27,147 nucleotides of DNA from Yoonia sp. (GTDB taxonomy: Bacteria; Pseudomonadota; Alphaproteobacteria; Rhodobacterales; Rhodobacteraceae), in assembly GCA_028822885.1 (NCBI GenBank), contig JAPKCP010000007.1, positions 1 to 27,147 of the forward strand, in the 5' to 3' direction. Shown here in pieces: positions 6,857 to 14,519 of this stretch (position 1 is its first letter; each line of letters begins with the position of its first letter). Under the pieces are notes generated by a model. The model searched no databases. It was not told the DNA's origin and saw only the letters and a list, made by a program, of their open reading frames with translations. Made by a program: the position numbers and the translations under genes.

Positions 6857-8128
6857 CTATTCTGGGGCAGATAGCTGGGTTTTGACAAGCAAAGAAGCGA
6901 CTTCTGTGAGAAGCCGGTCGTGAAATCTTCGGTCGGTTTCATCGGTCGTGGGCCCCTGTTTCAAGGTATGCGCCAGTTCAAAGAATCCTTTGCCCGGAAG
7001 TTTATCCGCGCCACGGCTGACTGCACGCGCAGCAATGAATGGTGTGGCTGTCAGCGCATCCTCGCGCATTGTAAGTTCTAACGCTTTGGTTAGTTTTCCG
7101 ATGGACCCCGGTGCCCAATGGCCAAGCGCGCGCGCAAGTTTGCCGTAGGCAATTGGCACCTCGTCCTCAGCCAAGTTTTGGAGATACTGGCGAACTTGGT
7201 CAGCTAACTTTTCTTCACCAGCGCTGCCAATGGACCGTCCACGCGGGGGTGGGATTTCTCGTGCGGTGCCGTCAGCCAACACTTCTGCCGACCACGCCCT
7301 TTGCGGGGTTCTGACCGTGACCCGTGTTTTACCAGCGTCGTCATCCGTACCGGTTTCAGACCGACTGACGATGTCCCCATTGCGCATACCTGCGCGCAGA
7401 GTATCTGGTGTTAACCCAAGTTTTGGCGCAAGGTATTCGGGATCGATGATGACCTGTCCGTCTTCCCAGTCGATTACACCAAGCGGCAGAGGGCGGTTAA
7501 AAGTTGGCGATTTCCCCTGCGCATCCGAGTAGAAAGGATTAGTCCCAGCGCCGTGGTCTGTCAGGTCAATGATTTTACCGATTGCGGGTAGGGCAGCGCG
7601 CAGCATGGTTTCGATGCCTGTGCGCAACGTAGCGGCCGACGCTGCACAACCCTGACAGCCGCCAGACATGCGCAAATAGACGTCACTGTTTTCGACGCGT
7701 TCGACCGCAACATTGCCGCCGTGGCTTGCAATAGATGGGTTTGCCTGACGGTCGAGCAGATCAGCGACGGCCAGTAAAAGACGCGCGTCCTCATCCGTTG
7801 GAGCGTTGCCACGTTGTCCTAATGGCAATGCGTCTTGATCCAGAACGTCCCGGATTGCAGCGGCTATTGGGGCTTTCATGGCAGAGAAATCCATATCCAC
7901 GCTGCCGCTCACGTAGATAGAAGCCCCATCAACTTCCACCCGTTGAACGCCGGAAAGGGCAAACAGCGCACCTGCCAATGGGGCTTCTGCATTTGCATCC
8001 TCGTAGCAGGCTGATGCGCTTTCTTGCACACCTTTTTGCACGGGCGCCTCGAGAATAAAGCGCAGGGTCTGTGGATCTTTTTCCATTGTCTGGACCCGAA
8101 TACGACGACGCGTGGTAGCTTCAGACAT
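6857..8128 (-). CDS. Nfu/NifU-type Fe-S scaffold with extra C-terminal domains (DUF6522-like plus winged-helix-like tail)
   Basis: A 423-residue protein, about twice the length of ordinary Nfu (about 185). Residues 15-100 resemble the Nfu N-terminal domain. Residues 110-190 are the NifU C-terminal scaffold with the cluster-binding CxxC in GGCQGCAAS (Cys158, Cys161). Residues 217-292 resemble DUF6522 (VIDWEDGQVIIDPEYLAPKLGL and a RAGMRNGDIVSR segment). Residues 305-420 form a helical tail, VPIAYGKLARALGHWAPGSIGKLTKAL, which looks like a winged-helix-type fold and is not assigned. I use ATG 8128 (MSEATT), which overlaps the Mrp stop by 8 bases and has GAGGTTGAGG before it. It presumably receives or delivers Fe-S clusters with the Mrp protein encoded just upstream. 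The role of the last two domains is unknown. Confidence 0.75.
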   Translation of the reverse strand: MSEATTRRRIRVQTMEKDPQTLRFILEAPVQKGVQESASACYEDANAEAPLAGALFALSGVQRVEVDGASIYVSGSVDMDFSAMKAPIAAAIRDVLDQDALPLGQRGNAPTDEDARLLLAVADLLDRQANPSIASHGGNVAVERVENSDVYLRMSGGCQGCAASAATLRTGIETMLRAALPAIGKIIDLTDHGAGTNPFYSDAQGKSPTFNRPLPLGVIDWEDGQVIIDPEYLAPKLGLTPDTLRAGMRNGDIVSRSETGTDDDAGKTRVTVRTPQRAWSAEVLADGTAREIPPPRGRSIGSAGEEKLADQVRQYLQNLAEDEVPIAYGKLARALGHWAPGSIGKLTKALELTMREDALTATPFIAARAVSRGADKLPGKGFFELAHTLKQGPTTDETDRRFHDRLLTEVASLLVKTQLSAPE

Positions 8129-9326
8129 CCTCAACCTCAGTGCTTTGCATGGCGCGAAGGGCTTTGAATGGGTAGATGCCCGTGCTGTGCCCATCGCTGA
8201 ACGCGATCCCGATGGCATAATTCCCTAGGCTCCATATCCGGGTAGGCGCGACGGACTGCGGAACGCTGGACGGAACAAGGATTGCGGTCCCTTTCATCTC
8301 GTCGCGGCAGGCAGCACAGCGGCAATGCAGCCGCAAATCGCGTGATCCAATCACCTGTTCATGCCCGTCCTGCCAGCGAATGGTCAGTCCGATCTCGTCA
8401 TGATCAAGTGCGACGGGCACCTCCGCTGCGCCGTCAGTCGTAGGTGCTGCATTGGCCGGCTTGCTGGTATTATCGGACACGTTCCAATCGAAGGGCAACG
8501 CTAGACCCCCTTTTGCAAATCCACTCCCAACAAGCGCCTCAGCAATCTTGACGTAGGCCAGTGCGGACGGGCTGCCCGGATGGGCATTCACCATCGGTGT
8601 GCCTGCATCACCTGTGTCCACGATTGCCGGTTCGATAGGAACCGCACCCAAGAAAGGCACATTGATTTCGCGCGCAATAGCTTCGCCGCCACCCTTGCTG
8701 AAGATATGCGTGATTTCACCACAAGACCCACAGGCAAAGCCGCTCATGTTCTCAACAATCCCGAGGATCGGGACGTTCACCTGTTGCATCATACGCAGGC
8801 CACGCCGCGCGATTTTCAAGCTGACATCCTGTGGTGTGCTGACCACGACAGCACCCGTTAGTGGAAAGGCCTGTGCAAGCGTTAGCTGAATATCACCGGT
8901 CCCCGGTGGTAAATCCAAAAGCAAGACGTCCAATTCTCCCCAATCAACTTGGGCCACGAACATCTGCAAGTATTTGGTCACCATAGGGCCGCGCATAATG
9001 GCGGGACTGTCATCGTCCGACAGCATCGCCATTGAAATCACTTTGATGCCAAAGGCTTCAGCTGGAGTGACCTTTTTGTCTGGTGTCATGGCTGGCGGTC
9101 GATTGCCTTCGATGCCCAGCATTCCCGGAATGGAAGGGCCGTAGATATCAGCATCGACAACGCCGACGCGCAGCCCCATTTGCGACATTGCGACAGCGAT
9201 ATTGGTCGTTACAGTTGATTTACCGACGCCACCCTTACCGCTGCTAATTGCAATCAGCTTGCGTTCAGTTTTCCCGTCGCGCTGGCCAGACTGTGCTGCT
9301 TGTGTGTTCGGGTTTTGTTGCGTCAT
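8121..9326 (-). CDS. Mrp/ApbC/NBP35-type Fe-S cluster carrier ATPase with C-terminal DUF971 domain
   Basis: This 401-residue cytoplasmic P-loop ATPase belongs to the Mrp (ApbC) family, which binds and transfers Fe-S clusters as a dimer. The deviant Walker A SGKGGVGKST is at 29-38, Walker B-like LLLDLPPGTGD at 135-145, and the bridging-cluster CxxC is Cys199-Gly-Ser-Cys202. The usual N-terminal DUF59 domain is absent. Instead residues 312-393 form a DUF971 domain (IRWQDGHEQVIGSRDLRLHC, WSLGNYAIGIAFSDGHSTGIYPF) with a Cys335-x-Cys337-x2-Cys340 cluster. The ATG overlaps the stop of the MarR-type gene (ATGA), and its own end overlaps the Nfu-type gene, so all three are one operon. The fused domain order is known in some alphaproteobacteria. 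Its function is unclear. Confidence 0.9.
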   Translation of the reverse strand: MTQQNPNTQAAQSGQRDGKTERKLIAISSGKGGVGKSTVTTNIAVAMSQMGLRVGVVDADIYGPSIPGMLGIEGNRPPAMTPDKKVTPAEAFGIKVISMAMLSDDDSPAIMRGPMVTKYLQMFVAQVDWGELDVLLLDLPPGTGDIQLTLAQAFPLTGAVVVSTPQDVSLKIARRGLRMMQQVNVPILGIVENMSGFACGSCGEITHIFSKGGGEAIAREINVPFLGAVPIEPAIVDTGDAGTPMVNAHPGSPSALAYVKIAEALVGSGFAKGGLALPFDWNVSDNTSKPANAAPTTDGAAEVPVALDHDEIGLTIRWQDGHEQVIGSRDLRLHCRCAACRDEMKGTAILVPSSVPQSVAPTRIWSLGNYAIGIAFSDGHSTGIYPFKALRAMQSTEVEDV

Positions 9327-9940
9327 TGTGCGCGACCTTTACTCATTTGATTTGTTGGGATTGGTGGGTGTGGCACTGCACCGCCACTACCGAAGTTTAC
9401 GCAAAGCTTGCCAAAGTCGTCAGGTGCCAATGCTGCCGCGAGGCAGGCGCAATAGCCCCCACTGTCCGATGATGCATAGTGTATGCAGTCTTTACACGTA
9501 CCAAACGCTTGCGCGCCTCTCAGCCCAGCGAGCGTTTCGGACAAGTGCGACAGAGTTGCCAGAAATGTCTTACGCTCTTTTGGTTTGAGATTGCCTATTG
9601 CAGACATGAGGTTTGCCAGAGGATCCGCACCAAGGATGTCTAGCCCTTGCTTGGTAATTTCGAGGCGGACGCTTCTGCCATCATGATCAGACCGAAACCG
9701 TGCGAGATACCCTTTACCTTCCAGAATTTTAATCGTCTGGGTGGCCGTTCCCCGCGTTGTGGCCTGAAAGCTAGCAAAAGCTGATGGTGTTCGGGACACC
9801 CTGTTGGCGCGCGCAAAAAACCGAAGGCAGGTCCATTGTGCGGATGTCAGCGGGGATCGCATGTCTTCACCGCGTGAAGATCGCCCGATATGGACAAGAG
9901 TTTCGGCAATTTCGTCAGAGCAGCTTGCTTTACATGTCAT
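9323..9940 (-). CDS. MarR family regulator with C-terminal cysteine cluster
   Basis: This is a 205-residue transcription factor. A winged helix-turn-helix of MarR type spans about residues 30-100 (SAQWTCLRFFARAN, recognition region GTATQTIKILEGKGYLARF, wing SDHDGRSVRLEIT). The last third is unusual: FGTCKDC at 147-152, then CAC at 164-166, then a cysteine at 180 (KLCVNF). The spacing Cys-x2-Cys-x11-Cys-x-Cys-x13-Cys could hold an Fe-S cluster or zinc. It is the first gene of the mrp-nfu operon, overlapping mrp by 4 bp, so it may sense cluster or redox state and adjust Fe-S assembly (inference). The ribosome site before ATG 9940 is weak, and a downstream start at Met27 would spare the winged helix. 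Confidence 0.78.
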   Translation of the reverse strand: MTCKASCSDEIAETLVHIGRSSRGEDMRSPLTSAQWTCLRFFARANRVSRTPSAFASFQATTRGTATQTIKILEGKGYLARFRSDHDGRSVRLEITKQGLDILGADPLANLMSAIGNLKPKERKTFLATLSHLSETLAGLRGAQAFGTCKDCIHYASSDSGGYCACLAAALAPDDFGKLCVNFGSGGAVPHPPIPTNQMSKGRAQ

Positions 9941-9966
9941 TGTATTTTGATAGCGAAGTGAAACTA

Positions 9967-9981
9967 CTTACGCAATGTAAG
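9967..9981. promoter_or_regulatory. Candidate operator upstream of the MarR-type gene
   Basis: CTTAC-GCAAT-GTAAG is an inverted repeat with 5-bp arms and 5-bp spacer, about 27-41 bp before the MarR-type start. This is the position expected for autorepression. On the minus strand TTGATC (9986-9981) abuts it and could be a -35 box. Supported by symmetry and position only. Confidence 0.35.
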
Positions 9982-10806
9982 ATCAACCGTTTTGATGCAA
10001 TTTTTGCCAGAATCTTCTATGTAAGGAGCACAGAAATATTTTTTCAGCTTTGATGTTGTTTGTCCGCATGGATGGGGTGCTTGCAGGGAAAAGCGACTGA
10101 AGATTATGGGTCTTGCTGCAGAACAGTAGATTTTGTAATCGCCAGAAAACGTGAGCATAACTCAATTTTTGCTTGCAATACGGTTCATAAGCCCGCTCCT
10201 GATGTCCTACTGCGCAGGTGAATTTCACTGCTGTACCATCACGCTAAAATCCTATCGTTACGATCATGGCTTTGCAATTTTTTAGTAATTTCGAGGTAGC
10301 TTTGCGATATAGGCGCTTATTGACCTAATTCCTGAGCACCTTGTGTGCGTAATCAATGGTGCTTCAAAGATAGTAGGTTCTGTCATCGGAATTCACGAAA
10401 ACCTCGTCCAAGCGTGTATCTGAAGCATGCTGTTCTCCAGTTTGTAGCTACCAACATTGGACCGAGTTTGTTCCGACAAAAACCGCACTGTCTTATGGCT
10501 GATGCTAAGTGACATTTGTAACAATGGATGGGGCTACAATGTCATCGCCTCGCATGTCTAAGTCGTAGAATCGGTGGGCTCAAATCAGTTTTGCGTGATA
10601 ATACGTTTTCTAACCTGAAGGATAGGCGGCTAATTAATAGGCAATATAAAGCTGTAGTGCCTAAATATCATGCAGATCAAAATCGCATCTCTCAACCGCT
10701 CGAAATCGCTGGTTCAACCCATGATTTAGTCTAGGCTCTTCCGGAGTATTGGCTAAAGCTGCGTCAATTTTCGGATCGTAAAGAAACTCAAACAGGGTGA
10801 ATTCTC
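9982..10806. other. Gene-free, AT-richer intergenic stretch
   Basis: About 820 bp hold several short frames (for example minus-strand 9983-10228, plus-strand 10528-10734), none with a good ribosome site or a recognisable product. I found no tRNA, rRNA, CRISPR or insertion-sequence ends. One weak inverted repeat, AGCACC (10335-10340) / GGTGCT (10358-10363), is visible. The right end must contain the promoter of the oligopeptide-type operon, whose first gene has CAGGGTGA as its ribosome site, but I cannot point to clear -35/-10 boxes. Confidence 0.4.
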
Positions 10807-12387
10807 ATGAAAACAACAACGGCACTTACGCTAGCCTCCGTGCTGCTTGCGACGACTGCACCGCTCAATGCGGAAACGCTACGTTGGGCACGCTCTGGCG
10901 ATGCGTTGACGCTTGATCCCCACGCACAAAACGAGGGTCCTACCCATACGATCCGTCACCAAATGTACGAACCTTTGATTATTCGCGATATCAGTGGCGC
11001 GTTCGAGGCGGCACTGGCGACCGATTGGGCACCTAAAGCAGATGATCCGAATATCTGGGTCTTTAACCTGCGTGAAGGCGTGACTTTCCATGACGGTGCG
11101 GCATTCACTGCCGAAGACGTCGTGTTTAGTTTTGAGCGCGCCAAGCAGCCAAATTCCGATATGAAAGAACTGATCGGTTCGATCACGGAAGTGCGCGCGG
11201 TTGGTGATTTCTCTGTTGAGATCGTGACTGATGGGCCTAACCCGATCTTGCCTTCCAACTTGACCAATCTGTTCATCATGGACAAAGGCTGGACTGAGGC
11301 AAACAACACCGTTGATGTGCAAGATTTTGAAGGTGGTGAACTTACGTTTGCGACCGCCAACGTTAACGGCACCGGTCCGTATGTGCTGCAAAGCCGCGAG
11401 CCTGACGTCAAAACGGTTATGGTGCGCAACGATGCCTACTGGGGCATTGATCAGTTTCCAATGGATGTCACTGAAATCGTTTATACCCCGATCCAAAACG
11501 CTGCGACCCGTGTGGCTGCGATGCTGTCGGGCGAGATTGATTTCTTACAAGACATGCCCGTCCAAGATCTGGAGCGTGTGAATGCTGTCGATGGTTTGGT
11601 CGTCAAACAGGCGCCGCAAAACCGAGTTATTTTCTTTGGCATGAACCAAGGTGCTGATGATATCGAAGCTGATAACATTGACGGGGCCAACCCACTGGCT
11701 GATGTGCGTGTGCGTCAGGCCATGTCGATGGCGATCAACCGCGACGCAATCCGTCAGGTTGTGATGCGTGGCCAAAGTGAACCAGCGGGCATGATCGCGC
11801 CACCATTTGTGAATGGCTGGACCGCTGAGATGGACGCAGAATCCTCTACAGATGTCGAAGCGGCTAAGGCTTTGTTGGCTGAAGCAGGCTATGCGGATGG
11901 TTTCTCGATCCGGTTGGATTGCCCAAATGATCGCTACGTGAATGACGAAGGTATCTGTCAGGCAGCCGTGGGCATGTTGGGCCAAATTGGCGTCACTGTG
12001 AATTTGGACGCCAAACCCAAAGCGCAGCACTTTCCGCTAATCACCGACGGTAAAACTGACTTTTATATGTTGGGTTGGGGCGTACCAACTTACGATTCTG
12101 AATATGTCTTTAACTTCCTCGTGCATTCACGTGAGTCTGAGATTGGCACTTGGAACGCGACCGGTTTTTCTGATCCTGAACTGGATGTAATGATCAAGTC
12201 GTTGGCCTCTAATACTGATCTTGAGGCACGCAATGCCGATATCGCTACGATTTGGCGGACCGTGCAGGATGAACAGCTGTACATCCCAATTCATCACCAA
12301 GTGTTGAACTGGGGCATGTCTGAAAGCGTTGGAATAGAGGTCGATCCTGAGGACCAGCCAAAGATCAAATATTTCACTATGAATTGA
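10807..12387 (+). CDS. ABC transporter substrate-binding protein, family 5 (dipeptide/oligopeptide/nickel type)
   Basis: This 526-residue periplasmic protein has a Sec signal peptide (MKTTTALTLASVLLATTAPLNA, likely cut after NA at 22). The mature chain opens with the family pattern: LDPHAQNEGPTHTIRHQMYEPL, WVFNLREGVTFHDGAAFTAEDVVFSFER (residues about 78-105), NGTGPYVLQSREP and VRQAMSMAINRDAIRQVV. The length is normal for DppA/OppA-type proteins. Ligands in this family include peptides, nickel, opines and sugars, so the substrate cannot be fixed. It heads an operon with two permeases and two ATPases. A strong hairpin after the stop probably protects its mRNA. Confidence 0.92.
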   Translation: MKTTTALTLASVLLATTAPLNAETLRWARSGDALTLDPHAQNEGPTHTIRHQMYEPLIIRDISGAFEAALATDWAPKADDPNIWVFNLREGVTFHDGAAFTAEDVVFSFERAKQPNSDMKELIGSITEVRAVGDFSVEIVTDGPNPILPSNLTNLFIMDKGWTEANNTVDVQDFEGGELTFATANVNGTGPYVLQSREPDVKTVMVRNDAYWGIDQFPMDVTEIVYTPIQNAATRVAAMLSGEIDFLQDMPVQDLERVNAVDGLVVKQAPQNRVIFFGMNQGADDIEADNIDGANPLADVRVRQAMSMAINRDAIRQVVMRGQSEPAGMIAPPFVNGWTAEMDAESSTDVEAAKALLAEAGYADGFSIRLDCPNDRYVNDEGICQAAVGMLGQIGVTVNLDAKPKAQHFPLITDGKTDFYMLGWGVPTYDSEYVFNFLVHSRESEIGTWNATGFSDPELDVMIKSLASNTDLEARNADIATIWRTVQDEQLYIPIHHQVLNWGMSESVGIEVDPEDQPKIKYFTMN

Positions 12388-12399
12388 TCTGACGGTCAT

Positions 12400-12427
12400 A
12401 CGGCGCGCCAGACATCTGGTGCGCCGT
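12400..12427 (+). terminator. Strong stem-loop after the family-5 binding-protein gene
   Basis: ACGGCGC-G-CCAGA (12400-12412) pairs with TCTGG-T-GCGCCGT (12415-12427), giving a 13-bp stem with one G-U pair and a minimal loop. There is no T-run, so it likely acts as an mRNA-stabilising or partial-termination element between the binding-protein and permease genes. Confidence 0.65.
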
Positions 12428-12512
12428 TGCTGTTGCCGATGTGGCAAAGTGTAGCCACGCGCCAATATCGAAACGAGAACCCGAATGTGTTAGTGCGACT
12501 TGTCAACGACGC

Positions 12513-12538
12513 TTTGGCTATCCGTTTTGATATCCAAA
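12513..12538. repeat. Imperfect palindrome upstream of the first peptide-type permease gene
   Basis: TTTGGCTATC (12513-12522) and GATATCCAAA (12529-12538) match at 9 of 10 positions as inverted repeats with a 6-base spacer. It lies 57 bp before the permease start. It may be a second hairpin in the mRNA or a protein-binding site. Confidence 0.4.
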
Positions 12539-12594
12539 ATTAAATTCATCTGCAGGGCCGCCATCCGCTCTTAGACATTAAGGCAATCTCCACC

Positions 12595-13575
12595 ATGCTG
12601 GCCTATATTATCCGCCGCGTCGTGCAATCGGCACTTGTCTTACTGATCGTCGGCCTTGCCGCGTTCTCGATGTTTCGTTTTGTGGGTGACCCAATCGAGA
12701 ATATGCTTGGTCAGGAACGCACGACTGTTGATATCGAACGGTTACGTGACCAACTTGGCCTCGATGAGCCGTTTGTCGTCCAATACGTCAAGTTTCTTGA
12801 GGGTGCCGTGCAAGGCAACTTTGGGGTGAGCTACCGGCAGGGGCGACCTGTGTCGGACATTTTAGTGGAACGCGCGCCTGCCACGCTTGAACTGGCGGCG
12901 GTATCATGTGTGCTTGCGATCGGGTTTGGCATTGCCTTCGGTGTGTTCACGGCGATCCGGCGTGATGGATTTCTGGCCAATTTTATCATGTCCGCATCCC
13001 TGATTGGTGTTTCACTGCCGACGTTCCTCATTGGGATACTCTTGATCTATATCTTTTCGGTCGAACTTGGTTGGTTGCCTAGTTTTGGGCGTGGTGAGAC
13101 CGTTCAAATTGGTAATTGGTCGACCGGGTTTCTGACGGCTTCAGGCTTAAAAGCGCTGATCTTGCCGTCCATCACGCTTGGGCTTTATCAAATGACGCTC
13201 ATCATGCGGCTTGTGCGCTCTGAAATGCTTGAGGTCTTGCGCCAAGACTACATCCGTTTTGCACGCGCCCGTGGGTTAAAAAGCCGGACCATCAATTTTC
13301 GCCATGCGCTAAAAAACACGATGGTGCCGGTCATCACGGTTATCGGTCTGCAGCTTGGGTCTATCATCGCTTTTGCGATCATCACCGAAACAGTATTTCA
13401 GTGGCCGGGCGTTGGCCTCTTGTTTATCAACGCCGTCCAATTTGTCGATATCCCTGTGATGGCCGCGTATCTTATGCTGATTTCAGTTATGTTTGTGGCG
13501 ATCAACCTGATTGTCGATATCCTTTATTTCTTTATCGATCCGCGTTTGCGCGTTGACCGGGCAGGGGGCCACTAA
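12595..13575 (+). CDS. ABC transporter permease, DppB/OppB-like
   Basis: This 326-residue inner-membrane subunit starts with the family's typical MLAYIIRRVVQSALVLLIVGLAAF first helix and has about six membrane segments. The periplasmic loop after it contains the conserved RLRDQLGLDEPFVVQYVKFL segment. The coupling loop LRQDYIRFARARGLKSRTI precedes the RHALKNTMVPV helix, which is diagnostic for DppB/OppB/GsiC. The 207-bp gap before it holds two hairpins, and AAGG about 10 bases before the ATG is a weak ribosome site. Its TAA shares a base with the next ATG (TAATG), linking it to the DppC-like gene. Confidence 0.92.
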   Translation: MLAYIIRRVVQSALVLLIVGLAAFSMFRFVGDPIENMLGQERTTVDIERLRDQLGLDEPFVVQYVKFLEGAVQGNFGVSYRQGRPVSDILVERAPATLELAAVSCVLAIGFGIAFGVFTAIRRDGFLANFIMSASLIGVSLPTFLIGILLIYIFSVELGWLPSFGRGETVQIGNWSTGFLTASGLKALILPSITLGLYQMTLIMRLVRSEMLEVLRQDYIRFARARGLKSRTINFRHALKNTMVPVITVIGLQLGSIIAFAIITETVFQWPGVGLLFINAVQFVDIPVMAAYLMLISVMFVAINLIVDILYFFIDPRLRVDRAGGH

Positions 13576-14519
13576 TGAGCTATACTCCAGAAAAGACGGC
13601 TCAAAGGTCGCGACTGCGCGTGTTTTTAGATAGTGATATCTACTATGCTTTCCGGCGGTCACCGATTGCAGTTGTGTCCACAATCGTTGTCAGCATTCTC
13701 ATTCTGGCGGCTATTTTCGCCCCGCTGATTGCACCAACAAATCCATTTAATCCTGCGACACTGAACCTGATGAATGGTTTTACAGGACCGATGGCCCCCA
13801 ACGCCTTCACGGGTGAAAGCTTTTTGTTGGGCACAGATGATCAAGGCCGTGATGTCTTTTCCACAATCCTTTATGGGATGCGGGTGTCTTTGTTTGTAGG
13901 CGCGGCAGCCGTTCTCTTTGCCATGGTGCTCGGGATCACACTCGGGCTTATTTCTGGCTATGTTGGCGGTTGGACCGAGACGATCATTATGCGCGTCGCT
14001 GATGTGCAGCTTACGTTTCCGTCGATCCTTATCGCGATGCTGATATTTGGGATTGCAAAGGGCATCACGCCCGTCGAATACCGTGATCAGATGGCGATTT
14101 GGGTGCTGATCCTTGCTATCGGGCTTAGCGATTGGGTGCAATTTGCACGCGTTGTGCGTGGTGCCACTTTGGTTGAAAAGCGCAAAGAATATGTTGAGGC
14201 AGCCCGACTGATTGGTCGGACGCCCTATGCCATCATGTTGCGTCATATCTTGCCCAACGTACTGTCGCCTGTGCTGGTGATCGCTACGATATCGCTGGCC
14301 TTGGCGATTATTGCCGAAGCCACGCTTAGTTTTCTAGGTGTTGGCGCACCGGCGACCCAGCCGTCACTGGGCACGCTGATCCGTATTGGGCAAGGGTATC
14401 TCTTCTCGGGCGAATGGTGGATTTTGCTGTTCCCAGCGCTCACACTTTTGACGCTAGCGTTAAGTGTGAATTTGCTGGGTGACTGGCTGCGCGACGCCCT
14501 GAACCCGAGGTTACGCTGA
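13575..14519 (+). CDS. ABC transporter permease, DppC/OppC-like
   Basis: This 314-residue partner of the DppB-like permease has a cytoplasmic N-terminus of about 35 residues and then the first membrane helix (VVSTIVVSILILAAIFAPL). The periplasmic signature LGTDDQGRDVFSTILYGMRVSLFVG sits around residues 88-112. The coupling loop KRKEYVEAARLIGRTPYAIMLRHILPNVLSPV is at about 195-226, all standard for DppC/OppC. It starts within the upstream stop (TAATG) and its TGA overlaps the next ATG (TGATG), so permeases and ATPases are one translational unit. Confidence 0.92.
   Translation: MSYTPEKTAQRSRLRVFLDSDIYYAFRRSPIAVVSTIVVSILILAAIFAPLIAPTNPFNPATLNLMNGFTGPMAPNAFTGESFLLGTDDQGRDVFSTILYGMRVSLFVGAAAVLFAMVLGITLGLISGYVGGWTETIIMRVADVQLTFPSILIAMLIFGIAKGITPVEYRDQMAIWVLILAIGLSDWVQFARVVRGATLVEKRKEYVEAARLIGRTPYAIMLRHILPNVLSPVLVIATISLALAIIAEATLSFLGVGAPATQPSLGTLIRIGQGYLFSGEWWILLFPALTLLTLALSVNLLGDWLRDALNPRLR

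Noticed and set aside
9983..10228. 81-codon minus-strand frame with several Cys/His in the gene desert
   Set aside because: The residues do not form a regular metal-binding pattern, there is no good ribosome site, and its codon use is unlike the neighbouring genes.
10709..10725. GGTTCAACCC resembling a tRNA T-arm
   Set aside because: No matching acceptor, D or anticodon stems could be folded around it at the right distances.
10879..11496. 205-codon minus-strand frame inside the family-5 binding-protein gene
   Set aside because: Antisense shadow. The sense strand has a signal peptide and full family motifs.
13659..14246. 195-codon minus-strand frame inside the DppC-like gene
   Set aside because: Antisense shadow rich in His/Asn/Arg, with no family resemblance.
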